DNA of 13,441 nucleotides from Altererythrobacter sp. Its GTDB lineage: Bacteria > Pseudomonadota > Alphaproteobacteria > Sphingomonadales > Sphingomonadaceae. This document shows, piece by piece, positions 6,701 to 13,108 of this stretch. Location: NCBI GenBank assembly GCA_023299945.1, contig JALZVZ010000154.1:1-13441 (forward strand), read 5' to 3'. The position numbers were made by a program, and so were the translations under genes. Below the pieces are notes generated by a model. It saw only the letters and a program-made list of their open reading frames with translations. It did not search any database and was not told where the DNA came from. How positions within the stretch are numbered: position 1 is the stretch's first letter; the number at the start of each line of letters is the position of its first letter.

Positions 6701-6982
6701 ATGACTGCCATAGGCTCAAGCGATGAAGCGCGTCCAGAGGCGTCCGTCCTATCCTTGGCGGCGCTCGGCTGGCTGCTGGAGGATGGCGAACGTGCAGAGC
6801 GGTTTTTGTCCCTTACCGGGCTTGACCCCGACACCCTAAGGGCGGCAGTGGGAACAGCAGCAACGCAGGTCGCAATTCTGGAATTTCTCGCTAATCACGA
6901 ACCCGATTTGTTGCGCGCGGCTGAGGCTTTGGCTGTCGCCCCAGAAGAATTCATCGCAGCGATGGAAGAATTGAAACAATGA
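6701..6982 (+). CDS. DUF3572 family protein
   Basis: A 93-residue helical cytosolic protein. The core 'AALGWLLEDGERAERFLSLTGLDPDTLRAAVG' (about 20-51) and the closing 'LLRAAEALAVAPEEF' (70-84) match the DUF3572 pattern of a compact helical bundle found almost only in Alphaproteobacteria. No function is known. As I recall, this family is often found beside divK in other Alphaproteobacteria, and here it is divergent from it with 42 bases between starts. The ATG has AAAAGG ending 10 bases upstream. It is the first gene of a four-gene run on the plus strand and is followed after 10 bases by the HAD hydrolase. Confidence 0.8.
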   Translation: MTAIGSSDEARPEASVLSLAALGWLLEDGERAERFLSLTGLDPDTLRAAVGTAATQVAILEFLANHEPDLLRAAEALAVAPEEFIAAMEELKQ

Positions 6983-6992
6983 GCATATTTCT

Positions 6993-7622
6993 ATGAGCAA
7001 ACCCCTGATTATTTCCGATTGTGATGAAGTTCTATTGTATATGGTCACCCCGTTTAAGGAGTGGCTGGAAGAAGGCGAAGGCGTCAATTTTAAGCTAAAG
7101 GGCAATGATTTTGCCAATGCGCTGACATGGCAAGAGACGGGCGAATTGGTTGAGCCAAAAGATATGTGGCTGTTTTTGCGCCGGTTCTTCGATGATGAAA
7201 TGCACCGCCAGACGCCGATCACGGGCGCGGTTGAGGGCATCAACGCTTTGGCGAGCCATGCCGATGTCGTTATCCTGACCAATTTAGAAGACAAACATCA
7301 GGGTAGCCGGGCTGAGCAATTGGCGGGCCACGGCATCAATGCGCGGGTCTTCACCAATCAGGGGCCAAAAGGGCCGGCGCTGGAAAAAATCCTTAGCGAA
7401 TATAACCCCAGCAAGGCGATTTTCATCGATGATTTGGCGCAGCATCACCATTCAGCATTGGAAACCGTGCCGCATATCTCCCGCCTGCATTTATGCGGCG
7501 AGCCGATGATCGCGTCGCATATCACTTGCGCCCACAAGGCAGGTCATGCCGATGCCAGAATTGATAATTGGGCCGAAGCCTTGCCTTGGCTAATGAATGA
7601 GCTTGAAGGAAACACTCCATGA
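6993..7622 (+). CDS. HAD-superfamily hydrolase
   Basis: A 209-residue soluble protein with the four HAD motifs: motif I 'IISDCDEVLL' (D9 nucleophile, D11 general acid/base), motif II 'ILTNLED' (T96), motif III lysine K126 ('GPKGPALEKIL') and motif IV 'IFIDDLAQHH' (D146/D147). Residues 12-80 form a small helical cap. The set of catalytic residues is complete, so it should be an active phosphatase or related phosphotransferase; the substrate is unknown. It is cotranscribed with DUF3572 upstream (10-base gap) and its last codon overlaps the RidA-family start by ATGA. Confidence 0.8.
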   Translation: MSKPLIISDCDEVLLYMVTPFKEWLEEGEGVNFKLKGNDFANALTWQETGELVEPKDMWLFLRRFFDDEMHRQTPITGAVEGINALASHADVVILTNLEDKHQGSRAEQLAGHGINARVFTNQGPKGPALEKILSEYNPSKAIFIDDLAQHHHSALETVPHISRLHLCGEPMIASHITCAHKAGHADARIDNWAEALPWLMNELEGNTP

Positions 7623-8080
7623 GCATTGAAAGCCGTTTGGACGAATTGGGAATTGTTCTGCCCGCCGCTGCCGCCCCTGTCGCCAGCTATACGCCCGTAG
7701 TGGTGGAGGGCGGCCTGGCCTATGTCTCTGGCCAATTGCCATTTGTGGATGGCGCGCTGGTAACGGGGCGTGTGGGCGATGATGTCTCGCTAGAGGATGG
7801 CCAAGCGGCCGCGCGCGCGTGCGGGTTGATGATTATCGCCCAATTGAAAGCTGCGGGGATTGATTTGAACAATGTCAAACGCGTGGTGAAATTGGGCGCA
7901 TTTGTTTGCTGCACGCCCAACTATACCGATCAGCCAAAGGTCGCCAATGGTGCCTCTGATTTGATGCAAGACGTGTTTGGCGAGGCGGGCGTCCATGCCC
8001 GCGCAGCCGTTGGCGTGCCTGCTTTGCCATTGGGCGCAGCGGTTGAGGTCGATGCGATCATTGCTCTCAATCCTACATGA
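7619..8080 (+). CDS. RidA (YjgF/YER057c/UK114) family protein
   Basis: A 153-residue protein of the long RidA-like form, with 'LAYVSGQLPFVDG' (33-45), 'VKRVVKLGAFVCC' (87-99) and 'ARAAVGVPALPLGAAVEVDAI' (127-147). Proteins with an arginine in this position (here R128) hydrolyse reactive enamine/imine intermediates made by PLP enzymes, and E143 is the usual partner acid, so imine deaminase activity is plausible. Family subgroups without proof of activity are common, so the reaction is inferred. Its start overlaps the HAD gene stop by 4 bases and its own stop overlaps the next start by 4, which points to translational coupling across the operon. Confidence 0.88.
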   Translation: MSIESRLDELGIVLPAAAAPVASYTPVVVEGGLAYVSGQLPFVDGALVTGRVGDDVSLEDGQAAARACGLMIIAQLKAAGIDLNNVKRVVKLGAFVCCTPNYTDQPKVANGASDLMQDVFGEAGVHARAAVGVPALPLGAAVEVDAIIALNPT

Positions 8081-9258
8081 GTGAAACGCCTTCATCTGGG
8101 GTAAGCGCGGATAGCGATGATGCGCCAGAGGACGGGGTCACTGTCCGGCTGGCTCCCAATGTAGGCAGCTTCGAGGCGGCAGAATGGAACGCGCTGGTCG
8201 GTGCGGACAATCCCTTTGTCAGCCATGAATTCCTAACCGCGCTGGAGGATTCCGGCAGCGTCGGCGACGGCACGGGCTGGGATCCTGTGCCGATTGCTGT
8301 GACGGACGCAGATGGGCGCTTGCTTGGCGCAATGCCGAGCTATGCCAAAGGGCATTCGCAGGGAGAATATGTTTTCGACCATGCCTGGGCCGACGCGCTG
8401 CACCGCGCAGGCGGTAGCTATTATCCCAAGATGCAGATCGCGGCGCCCTTTACGCCTGCAACCGGGCCGCGCTTGCTTTTGAGCGACCCTGCGCTCGCAC
8501 CTTTTTTGCTCAAAGGGGCGGAAATGGTTTGCGAGCAAAATGGCTTATCATCGGCCCATGCGACCTTCATTGATGAAGCACAATTGCCGCTGTTCAAGGA
8601 GGCGGACTGGCTGATCCGCAGCGATTTACAATTCCATTGGACCAATCGCGATTACGCCAGCTTTGACGATTTTCTCGATGCGCTCGCATCACGCAAACGC
8701 AAGGATTTGCGCAAAGAACGCAGCGCCGCTCAAGAGGGCGTTGAGATTGTTCGGCTAATTGGCGATGACATTAAAGAGCATCACTGGGACGCGTTTTGGA
8801 TATTTTACCAAGACACTGGTGCACGCAAATGGGGCACGCCTTATTTGACGCGCGAGGCCTTTACGCTTTTGTCGGAACGGATGGGCGAGCAATTGGTGCT
8901 GATACTGGCGCTGGCGGACGGTCAACCGTTCGCGGGCGCGCTCAATTTTGTTGGGCCCGAGGCGATCTATGGGCGTTATTGGGGGTGCACGGTGGAGAAG
9001 AAATTCCTCCATTTTGAGCTGTGCTATTATCAAGCGATCGACATTGCGATCGAGCGTGGTCTCAAACGGGTCGAGGCCGGCGCGCAAGGGGGGCATAAGC
9101 TTGCGCGCGGCTATGAACCGGTGAAGACTTGGTCTGCGCATTGGATCGCTAACCCCAGTTTCCGCGAGGCTATCGCAGATTTCCTGAAGCGCGAGGCGCA
9201 GGGGACGCAAGCTGATCAGAATTATCTGGACCAGCGCACGCCATTTAAGAAAGTTTAA
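8077..9258 (+). CDS. DUF482 GNAT/FemAB-like acyltransferase family protein
   Basis: A 393-residue soluble protein of the DUF482 family (listed in databases as peptidoglycan biosynthesis/recognition, GNAT fold). Recognisable stretches are 'WNALVGADNPFVSHEFLTALE' region (37-57), 'AYADALHRAGGSYYPKMQIAAPFTPATGPRLL'-like segment near 105-140 (here with DHAWADALHRAG), 'ASRKRKDLRKER' (203-214), 'WDAFWIFYQDTGARKWGTPYLT' region, 'YGRYWGC' and 'FELCYYQAIDIAIERGL' towards the C-terminus, then 'GAQGGHKLARGYEPV'. The real substrate is not known; an aminoacyl- or acyltransferase acting on envelope precursors is a guess from the FemAB relation. It is the last gene of the DUF3572-HAD-RidA-DUF482 run. Its TAA shares the palindrome TTAA with the stop of the convergent Sel1 gene. 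No terminator is needed or seen between them. Confidence 0.85.
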   Translation: MSETPSSGVSADSDDAPEDGVTVRLAPNVGSFEAAEWNALVGADNPFVSHEFLTALEDSGSVGDGTGWDPVPIAVTDADGRLLGAMPSYAKGHSQGEYVFDHAWADALHRAGGSYYPKMQIAAPFTPATGPRLLLSDPALAPFLLKGAEMVCEQNGLSSAHATFIDEAQLPLFKEADWLIRSDLQFHWTNRDYASFDDFLDALASRKRKDLRKERSAAQEGVEIVRLIGDDIKEHHWDAFWIFYQDTGARKWGTPYLTREAFTLLSERMGEQLVLILALADGQPFAGALNFVGPEAIYGRYWGCTVEKKFLHFELCYYQAIDIAIERGLKRVEAGAQGGHKLARGYEPVKTWSAHWIANPSFREAIADFLKREAQGTQADQNYLDQRTPFKKV

Positions 9259-9578
9259 GCAGCAGCTCGGCGACCTGCGGCGAGCCATTGGCGGGCCTGA
9301 CGCTGTGCTTCGGCGATCTCGCGAGCGGTCATCTCATCAGAGATATCCGCGCGGCACCAGCCAGCTTCTTCATGGCCTTTTGACGCTGCCAGATTGAACC
9401 ATTTGTGCGCTTCGATCAGATCGCTGGACACGCCGTGGCTGCCGGTGGAATACATAACACCCAATTCGAACAGGGCACTAATTTCGCCGGCTGCGGCGGC
9501 TGCAAGATATTTTGCAACCATCAAATCAGCTGAGTTATCGGTCAGCTCGGTGGCTGATGCTGTATCAATATTGTTCAT
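9255..9578 (-). CDS. Small Sel1-repeat (TPR-like) protein
   Basis: A 107-residue protein with one clear Sel1-like unit pair: 'KYLAAAAAGEISALFELGVMYSTG' followed by 'DLIEAHKWFNLAASKGHEEA', the typical alternation of A/G-rich helices with the WF/LAA signature. The end 'AQRQARQWLAAG' continues as a helix. Sel1 repeats are protein-interaction scaffolds; the partner is unknown and there is no signal peptide, so it is probably cytosolic. Two starts are possible, ATG at 9584 and ATG at 9578, both served by AGAAGA a few bases upstream; I chose 9578. A frame extending to 9644 exists but would add a segment unlike the family. Confidence 0.72.
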   Translation of the reverse strand: MNNIDTASATELTDNSADLMVAKYLAAAAAGEISALFELGVMYSTGSHGVSSDLIEAHKWFNLAASKGHEEAGWCRADISDEMTAREIAEAQRQARQWLAAGRRAAA

Positions 9579-9666
9579 TACCATTGGTCTTCTAAGCCCC
9601 ACTTTGTGCAGACACCGGACCAGTGCCGGGCTGCTGAAACCCAATTCGCCAGAACATGCTCAACAA

Positions 9667-9675
9667 ATGGTTAAC
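9667..9675 (-). promoter_or_regulatory. Possible CtrA half-site upstream of the sel1-like gene
   Basis: GTTAACCAT on the minus strand contains TTAACCAT, the half-site form of the CtrA consensus in Alphaproteobacteria. It lies about 90 bases upstream of the Sel1-like start. The TTAA-N8-TTAA before dksA has one base too many for the standard TTAA-N7-TTAA. A match of eight bases in AT-rich DNA can be chance. Confidence 0.2.
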
Positions 9676-9770
9676 GCCGCGCAACATTTATCAACTTTTA
9701 CAATTTCAAATAATTGATTTGACGCCGTTTACGGGGTTTTCCCATGCTGTTCATGCCTAACATGGTATCG

Positions 9771-9852
9771 CGCCTTGTGCCTGCGGTGAGGCCTGCCTAT
9801 AGGCGCGCCAAAGGAAACCCACGGGCAGACCTCAAAGGGGGCGGCACCTGCG
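9771..9852 (+). ncRNA. Candidate structured RNA or leader upstream of dksA
   Basis: The segment can fold into one long rod: GTGCC (9777-9781) with GGCAC (9843-9847), TGAGG (9787-9791) with CCTCA (9830-9834), one C/A mismatch, and CTGCC (9793-9797) with GGCAG (9824-9828), with an asymmetric purine bulge AAAGGGGG (9835-9841 and neighbours) and a 25-base apical part containing GGCGCGCC and GGAAACC. CGC/GCG (9771-9773 with 9850-9852) could extend the base. GGGTTTTT follows at 9866-9872. It matches no RNA family that I can name; 6S RNA, SRP RNA and common riboswitches lack their key motifs here. It could be a small RNA or a 5' leader of dksA. Confidence 0.3.
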
Positions 9853-9901
9853 TCTAATACGTAAGGGTTTTTCTGTTTAACGTTTGGGTTAAGAGGTTAG
9901 C

Positions 9902-10357
9902 ATGGCAACGTCTCATGATGAGATTGAAAATCTCAAAAAAGCGAAAAGCGCGATCCCGAAGGATTATGCGCCCAGTGATGACGAGCCCTATATGAGCGAC
10001 AAGCAGCTTGCCTATTTCAGAGTGCTGCTGCTGGAATGGAAGCGTTCCATTCACGATGCGTCGGATCAAACGCTGCAATCTTTGCAAGACGGGCCAATCC
10101 GCGATGCTGACCTTAATGACCGCGCTTCTAGCGAAACCGATTGGAGCATAGAGCTCCGCACGCGCGATCGCCAACGCAAGCTGATCTCTAAAATTGACAG
10201 CTCGCTGCGGCGGTTGGAAGAAGGCGAATATGGCTATTGCGAGATTTCCGGCGATCCGATTGGCCTAAAGCGGCTGATTGCGCGGCCGGTTGCGACCATG
10301 ACGGTCGAGGCACAAGAAGCGCATGAGCGCCGCGAGAAAATCTCCCGCGACGATTAA
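9902..10357 (+). CDS. dksA: RNA polymerase-binding transcription factor DksA (single-cysteine type)
   Basis: A 151-residue regulator that enters the RNA polymerase secondary channel and, with ppGpp, adjusts transcription in the stringent response. The coiled-coil tip keeps the essential 'DLNDRA' (D70-x-x-D73-x-A75) motif. The globular end reads 'GEYGYCEISGDPIGLKRL' then 'ARPVATMTVEAQEAHE': only C113 of the four zinc cysteines remains, with S116, T134 and A137 where the other three would be. The same loss is known in other alphaproteobacterial DksA proteins, for example in Rhodobacter sphaeroides, where the protein still works. The residues 1-30 form the usual disordered and helical start. The ATG at 9902 has AAGAGG 5 bases upstream. 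A CCTGT/ACAGG pair (10389-10409) 31 bases after the stop is a weak terminator candidate. Confidence 0.92.
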   Translation: MATSHDEIENLKKAKSAIPKDYAPSDDEPYMSDKQLAYFRVLLLEWKRSIHDASDQTLQSLQDGPIRDADLNDRASSETDWSIELRTRDRQRKLISKIDSSLRRLEEGEYGYCEISGDPIGLKRLIARPVATMTVEAQEAHERREKISRDD

Positions 10358-10520
10358 TCTGCAAGGCGTTGTGTTATTCGCGCCCAAACCTGTCCCCTTT
10401 CGGAACAGGGTCAATCGCCGTTTACCTTTCATTAGCTATTCACCCATTATCCCCTTGTTACCCGGTGCGGTGGAAGCAGCGGAGCAAGTTTTGTTGGCTG
10501 TGCCGAGGAAAGAGGTGGTT

Positions 10521-10838
10521 ATGTCTGAAGTGGAAACACGCAGCATCGTGCGCGACAGCCTATTGCTGTTCGCAAACCTCTGGCTTGAGAATGATCCGGC
10601 CCGTTACCACGTTAAAGTGCGCAATCTTTCTGACGCTGGCATGATGGGCGAAGGCGGCCCGCGTGTTGTGCGCGGCACGCGGCTGACGATAGAGCTTGGC
10701 GGAGCAGGCGCTGTGCGCGGCTGTGTTGCATGGGTGCAAAACGAACGGTTTGGCGTGGCATTTGACGACCTTATCAATTCTACAAGCGCTCAAACGAGCA
10801 CTTTTGCAAACGCCTCAGCAGGCGAGCCTACACATTAA
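10521..10838 (+). CDS. Single-domain PilZ protein (c-di-GMP receptor)
   Basis: A 105-residue protein made of one PilZ beta-barrel. Both c-di-GMP contacts are present: RxxxR at R7-R11 ('TRSIVRDS') and [D/N]xSxxG at N35-G40 ('NLSDAG'). The C-terminal strand 'VAWVQNERFGVAFDD' (69-83) also fits the family. It should bind c-di-GMP and pass the signal to an unknown partner such as a motility, surface polysaccharide or cell-cycle protein. The ATG at 10521 has GAGG (10512-10515) 5 bases upstream; a longer frame from 10323 overlaps dksA and its extra 66 residues look non-coding. It is 163 bases after dksA, so it may have its own promoter. Codon use is like the neighbours. Confidence 0.85.
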   Translation: MSEVETRSIVRDSLLLFANLWLENDPARYHVKVRNLSDAGMMGEGGPRVVRGTRLTIELGGAGAVRGCVAWVQNERFGVAFDDLINSTSAQTSTFANASAGEPTH

Positions 10839-10856
10839 GCGCGCTTTCTAGCGCTT
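10837..10856 (+). repeat. Hairpin overlapping the PilZ stop codon
   Basis: AAGCGC (10837-10842) and GCGCTT (10851-10856) pair around an 8-base loop, starting inside the TAA stop. No T-run follows, so it is probably not a terminator by itself but may act together with the next hairpin. Confidence 0.35.
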
Positions 10857-10865
10857 CTCCTCAGT

Positions 10866-10886
10866 ATGGGCGAACAGCGCCCATTT
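10866..10886 (+). terminator. Probable transcription terminator after the PilZ gene
   Basis: ATGGGCG (10866-10872) and CGCCCAT (10878-10884) form a perfect 7-bp stem with loop AACAG, followed by a short TTT. It starts 27 bases after the PilZ stop and precedes the solute-binding lipoprotein gene by about 100 bases. The T-tract is short, so termination may be partial. Confidence 0.4.
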
Positions 10887-10986
10887 GAACGAACTTAAAA
10901 GCGCCTTCCAAATGGTTGCGAATTTACGGTGAATCTTGAGGTTTGCACGCTGACCGGCGGCATGCGGTCTGCTATGGACTTATACA

Positions 10987-12468
10987 ATGCGCTTTTCGCC
11001 CGCCTTTCTTACCCTTCTCTTGCCGCTATTTTTGGCGGCCGGTTGCAGCGACAGCGGCGCAGATGACACTGTCAATGTCGTGCTAATCGGTGACAGCGGT
11101 AGCCCGTTTCAACGCGGTGCCGCTCTCACCCCTCAAGCAGGGTATTTGCAGGGGGCCACCGCCGAAGGCTTGGTGGGTTTTAGTGTCACCGGTGAGGTAA
11201 TTCCTGCGATTGCAGAACGCTGGATCGTCACGGATGATGGTTTGAGCTATATTTTCCGCCTGCGCAATTCCAATTGGGCCTCAGGTGAACCGATCGAGGC
11301 AGGTGATATCCGTGCGCGCTTGCTCGCCAATATTGAGCGGTTGGAAGCAACAGCGCTGGGCTATGATCTAGCGAAAATCACCGATATCCGCGAGATGACA
11401 GGGCGCGTGATTGAGATTCAATTGGCCAGTCCAATGCCTGATTTCTTGCGGCTCCTGGCTCAGCCAGAGCTTGGTTTTGCCAGCGATGACGCAGGCGCTG
11501 GCCCCATGATTTCGGCGCGGGAAGGCAGCAGTCTTCAGGTCACTTTGTCGCCCCTGCCGCCAGAGGCGCGCGGCTATCCCGCTCTGCGCAATTGGGAAGG
11601 TTTGGTGCGGCCTTTGACTGTGCGCGCATTGCCAGCAGTTGCGGCGGTGAATGCGTTTTCAGAAGGTGAGGCAGATGTCGTGCTAAACGGGCGGGTGGAG
11701 AATTTGCCCCTGTCCGACCTTGGCCCATTGTCGCGCGCCAACATCCGGCTGGATGCGGCCCAAGGCGTATTTGGATTGGCGATCCGCAATGAGGAGGGCG
11801 TGCTGTCTACGCCGATCTTGCGAACAGCTTTGTCGATGGCGATTGACCGCGATGATCTGATGACCCCGTTCAATATTGGCGGCTGGCTGCCGTCAAACAC
11901 GGCTGTGCCGCGCGGCGTTTGGACCGCGATTGTGCCTGAGGCGCCCTCGTGGACGGCCCTGTCGCTTGAACAACGCCGCAGTATTGCAGCCGGCGCGATC
12001 AATTCTTGGAAGAGCCAGAATGATGGTTCGGCCGTGGTCCGTGTCGCCATGCCAAATGGGCCGGGTAGCGAGCAGTTGTTTGGTCAATTAAGGCGCGATT
12101 GGGAGGCAATTGGAGTCGAGGCGCAATTGGTTCCATCCGATGAAAAGGCCGCCGATTTGGTGCTTCTCGACCGGACTGCGCGGTTCGCCTCGCCGCGGTG
12201 GTTCCTTAACCAGTTTCACTGCGAGATTCGTCTCGGCCCTTGCGCAGAAAAGGCCGATGATTTGGTCGAGCAATCCTTGCAAGAGGTCAATCCCAAGCTG
12301 AAGGCAGAAATGCTTGCGCTGGCGGAATTGGAATTGGAGGATGCAGCGATTTTCATCCCCTTTGGTACGCCGATCCGCTGGTCGTTGGTGCGCAGCGATG
12401 TTGCCGGTTTTGAAGATAATATATGGGGACTGCATCCGCTGTTTCCTTTATCAGGGACATCCAATTAA
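10987..12468 (+). CDS. Family-5 ABC-type solute-binding lipoprotein (peptide/nickel/dipeptide type)
   Basis: A 493-residue exported protein with a lipoprotein signal peptide: a hydrophobic run from residue 6 to 19 and lipobox 'LAAGC' with C20 as the lipidated residue. The mature part fits the SBP_bac_5 fold: 'YLQGATAEGLVGF' near the start, 'IAERWIVTDDGLSYIFRLRNSNWASGEPIEAGDI' as the typical 'W.vs.DG..y.F.LR....w.dG.p..A.D' signature (about 76-108), 'LRTALSMAIDRDDLM' (about 280-294) as the 'vRqAl..AiDr..l' signature, and a C-terminal 'EDAAIFIPFGTPIRWSLVR'. Relatives bind oligopeptides, nickel chelates or other small ligands for an ABC importer. No permease or ATPase gene is adjacent, so its partner or job is unclear. 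GGA lies 8 bases before the ATG. Confidence 0.85.
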   Translation: MRFSPAFLTLLLPLFLAAGCSDSGADDTVNVVLIGDSGSPFQRGAALTPQAGYLQGATAEGLVGFSVTGEVIPAIAERWIVTDDGLSYIFRLRNSNWASGEPIEAGDIRARLLANIERLEATALGYDLAKITDIREMTGRVIEIQLASPMPDFLRLLAQPELGFASDDAGAGPMISAREGSSLQVTLSPLPPEARGYPALRNWEGLVRPLTVRALPAVAAVNAFSEGEADVVLNGRVENLPLSDLGPLSRANIRLDAAQGVFGLAIRNEEGVLSTPILRTALSMAIDRDDLMTPFNIGGWLPSNTAVPRGVWTAIVPEAPSWTALSLEQRRSIAAGAINSWKSQNDGSAVVRVAMPNGPGSEQLFGQLRRDWEAIGVEAQLVPSDEKAADLVLLDRTARFASPRWFLNQFHCEIRLGPCAEKADDLVEQSLQEVNPKLKAEMLALAELELEDAAIFIPFGTPIRWSLVRSDVAGFEDNIWGLHPLFPLSGTSN

Positions 12469-12537
12469 AGTACTGAATTAAAAATAGAAAACAGCGTTCT
12501 GCTTGAAAAATTGTTATTGAATACCCATCTTGAGGAC

Positions 12538-12544
12538 AAGGAGG
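12538..12544 (+). promoter_or_regulatory. Strong ribosome binding site deciding the DUF4112 start
   Basis: AAGGAGG is a full anti-Shine-Dalgarno match, 6 bases before ATG at 12551. It rules out the upstream TTG at 12530 in the same frame, which would place this sequence inside the coding region. Confidence 0.75.
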
Positions 12545-12550
12545 GACGTC

Positions 12551-13039
12551 ATGACCAATTTACGTCCATTGTCACCGGCACGACCGGAGCCATCTGAGGG
12601 CGCTGCTCGCGGTTCATCCACGCATTCATCCAATGATGGCGCCAGTGTCATGGGATTTGAGCTGCCAATCGGCAATGATCCGCATTCGATCCGCAAGCGG
12701 GTTGAGGCGCTGGAAATTGTGCTTGAGCGCAGCTTTCACATTCCCGGCACAAAAGTTCCCATCGGCCTCGATGGTTTGATCGGGCTTGTGCCTATACTTG
12801 GCGATATTGTGACGACGATCATGGGCGCATATTTCGTATGGGAGGCCCGCAATCTGGGCATGCCGAAATGGAAATTGATGCGCATGGCGGGCAATGTCGG
12901 CTTTGATACTTTGCTGGGTCTTGTGCCTGTTGTTGGCGATGCAGCCGACTTTATGTTCCGCTCAAACACGCGCAATTTGCGGATCATCAAGAAGCATTTG
13001 GACAAGCATCATCCAGCGACAAAAGTGCTCGAAGGTTGA
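12551..13039 (+). CDS. DUF4112 domain membrane-associated protein
   Basis: A 162-residue protein. Residues 1-40 are a low-complexity, probably disordered head rich in Ser, Pro and Gly. The DUF4112 domain follows with two similar hydrophobic units, 'GLDGLIGLVPILGD' (72-85) and 'GFDTLLGLVPVVGD' (117-130), joined by 'WEARNLGMPKWKLMRMAGNV' region, and it ends with 'FRSNTRNLRIIKKHL'. The units look like membrane hairpins with a central proline and closing GD. The function of the family is unknown. It is preceded by 82 bases of AT-rich DNA and begins with an excellent ribosome binding site, so it is probably well translated. It is convergent with the HNH gene. Confidence 0.85.
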   Translation: MTNLRPLSPARPEPSEGAARGSSTHSSNDGASVMGFELPIGNDPHSIRKRVEALEIVLERSFHIPGTKVPIGLDGLIGLVPILGDIVTTIMGAYFVWEARNLGMPKWKLMRMAGNVGFDTLLGLVPVVGDAADFMFRSNTRNLRIIKKHLDKHHPATKVLEG

Positions 13040-13108
13040 ATTTGAACTAGGCTGAAATGGGGTCGAGGCCAGATAAGGCCAAACGAGGCCAAGTCCAAGA
13101 TCTATGCC
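13040..13108. repeat. Convergent intergenic stretch with three AGGCCA copies at exact 10-base spacing
   Basis: AGGCCA occurs at 13066, 13076 and 13086, each start exactly 10 bases from the last, between the stops of the DUF4112 and HNH genes. No hairpin terminator is evident. Three short copies may be chance. Confidence 0.4.

Larger units (their letters stand above)
9585..9901. other. 317-base divergent intergenic region between sel1-like gene and dksA
   Basis: No protein gene. Left part is AT-rich (9655-9725) and carries GTTAACCAT on the minus strand (9675-9667), a CtrA half-site look-alike. A CCATG/CATGG pair brackets 9742-9765. The right part holds a strongly folding segment (listed separately) and then TTAA-N8-TTAA (9877-9892) just before the dksA ribosome binding site AAGAGG (9891-9896). 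Confidence 0.6.

Noticed and set aside
9877..9892. TTAA...TTAA before dksA as a full CtrA site
   Set aside because: The spacer is 8 bases instead of 7, and it almost overlaps the ribosome binding site.
10402..10422. GGAAC...CGTT resembling an EcfG general stress promoter before the PilZ gene
   Set aside because: The spacer is 12 bases, far from the 16-17 required.
10323..10520. N-terminal extension of the PilZ protein overlapping dksA
   Set aside because: The extra 66 residues have no domain features, the frame overlaps the dksA end, and a good ribosome binding site precedes the ATG at 10521 where the RxxxR motif begins.
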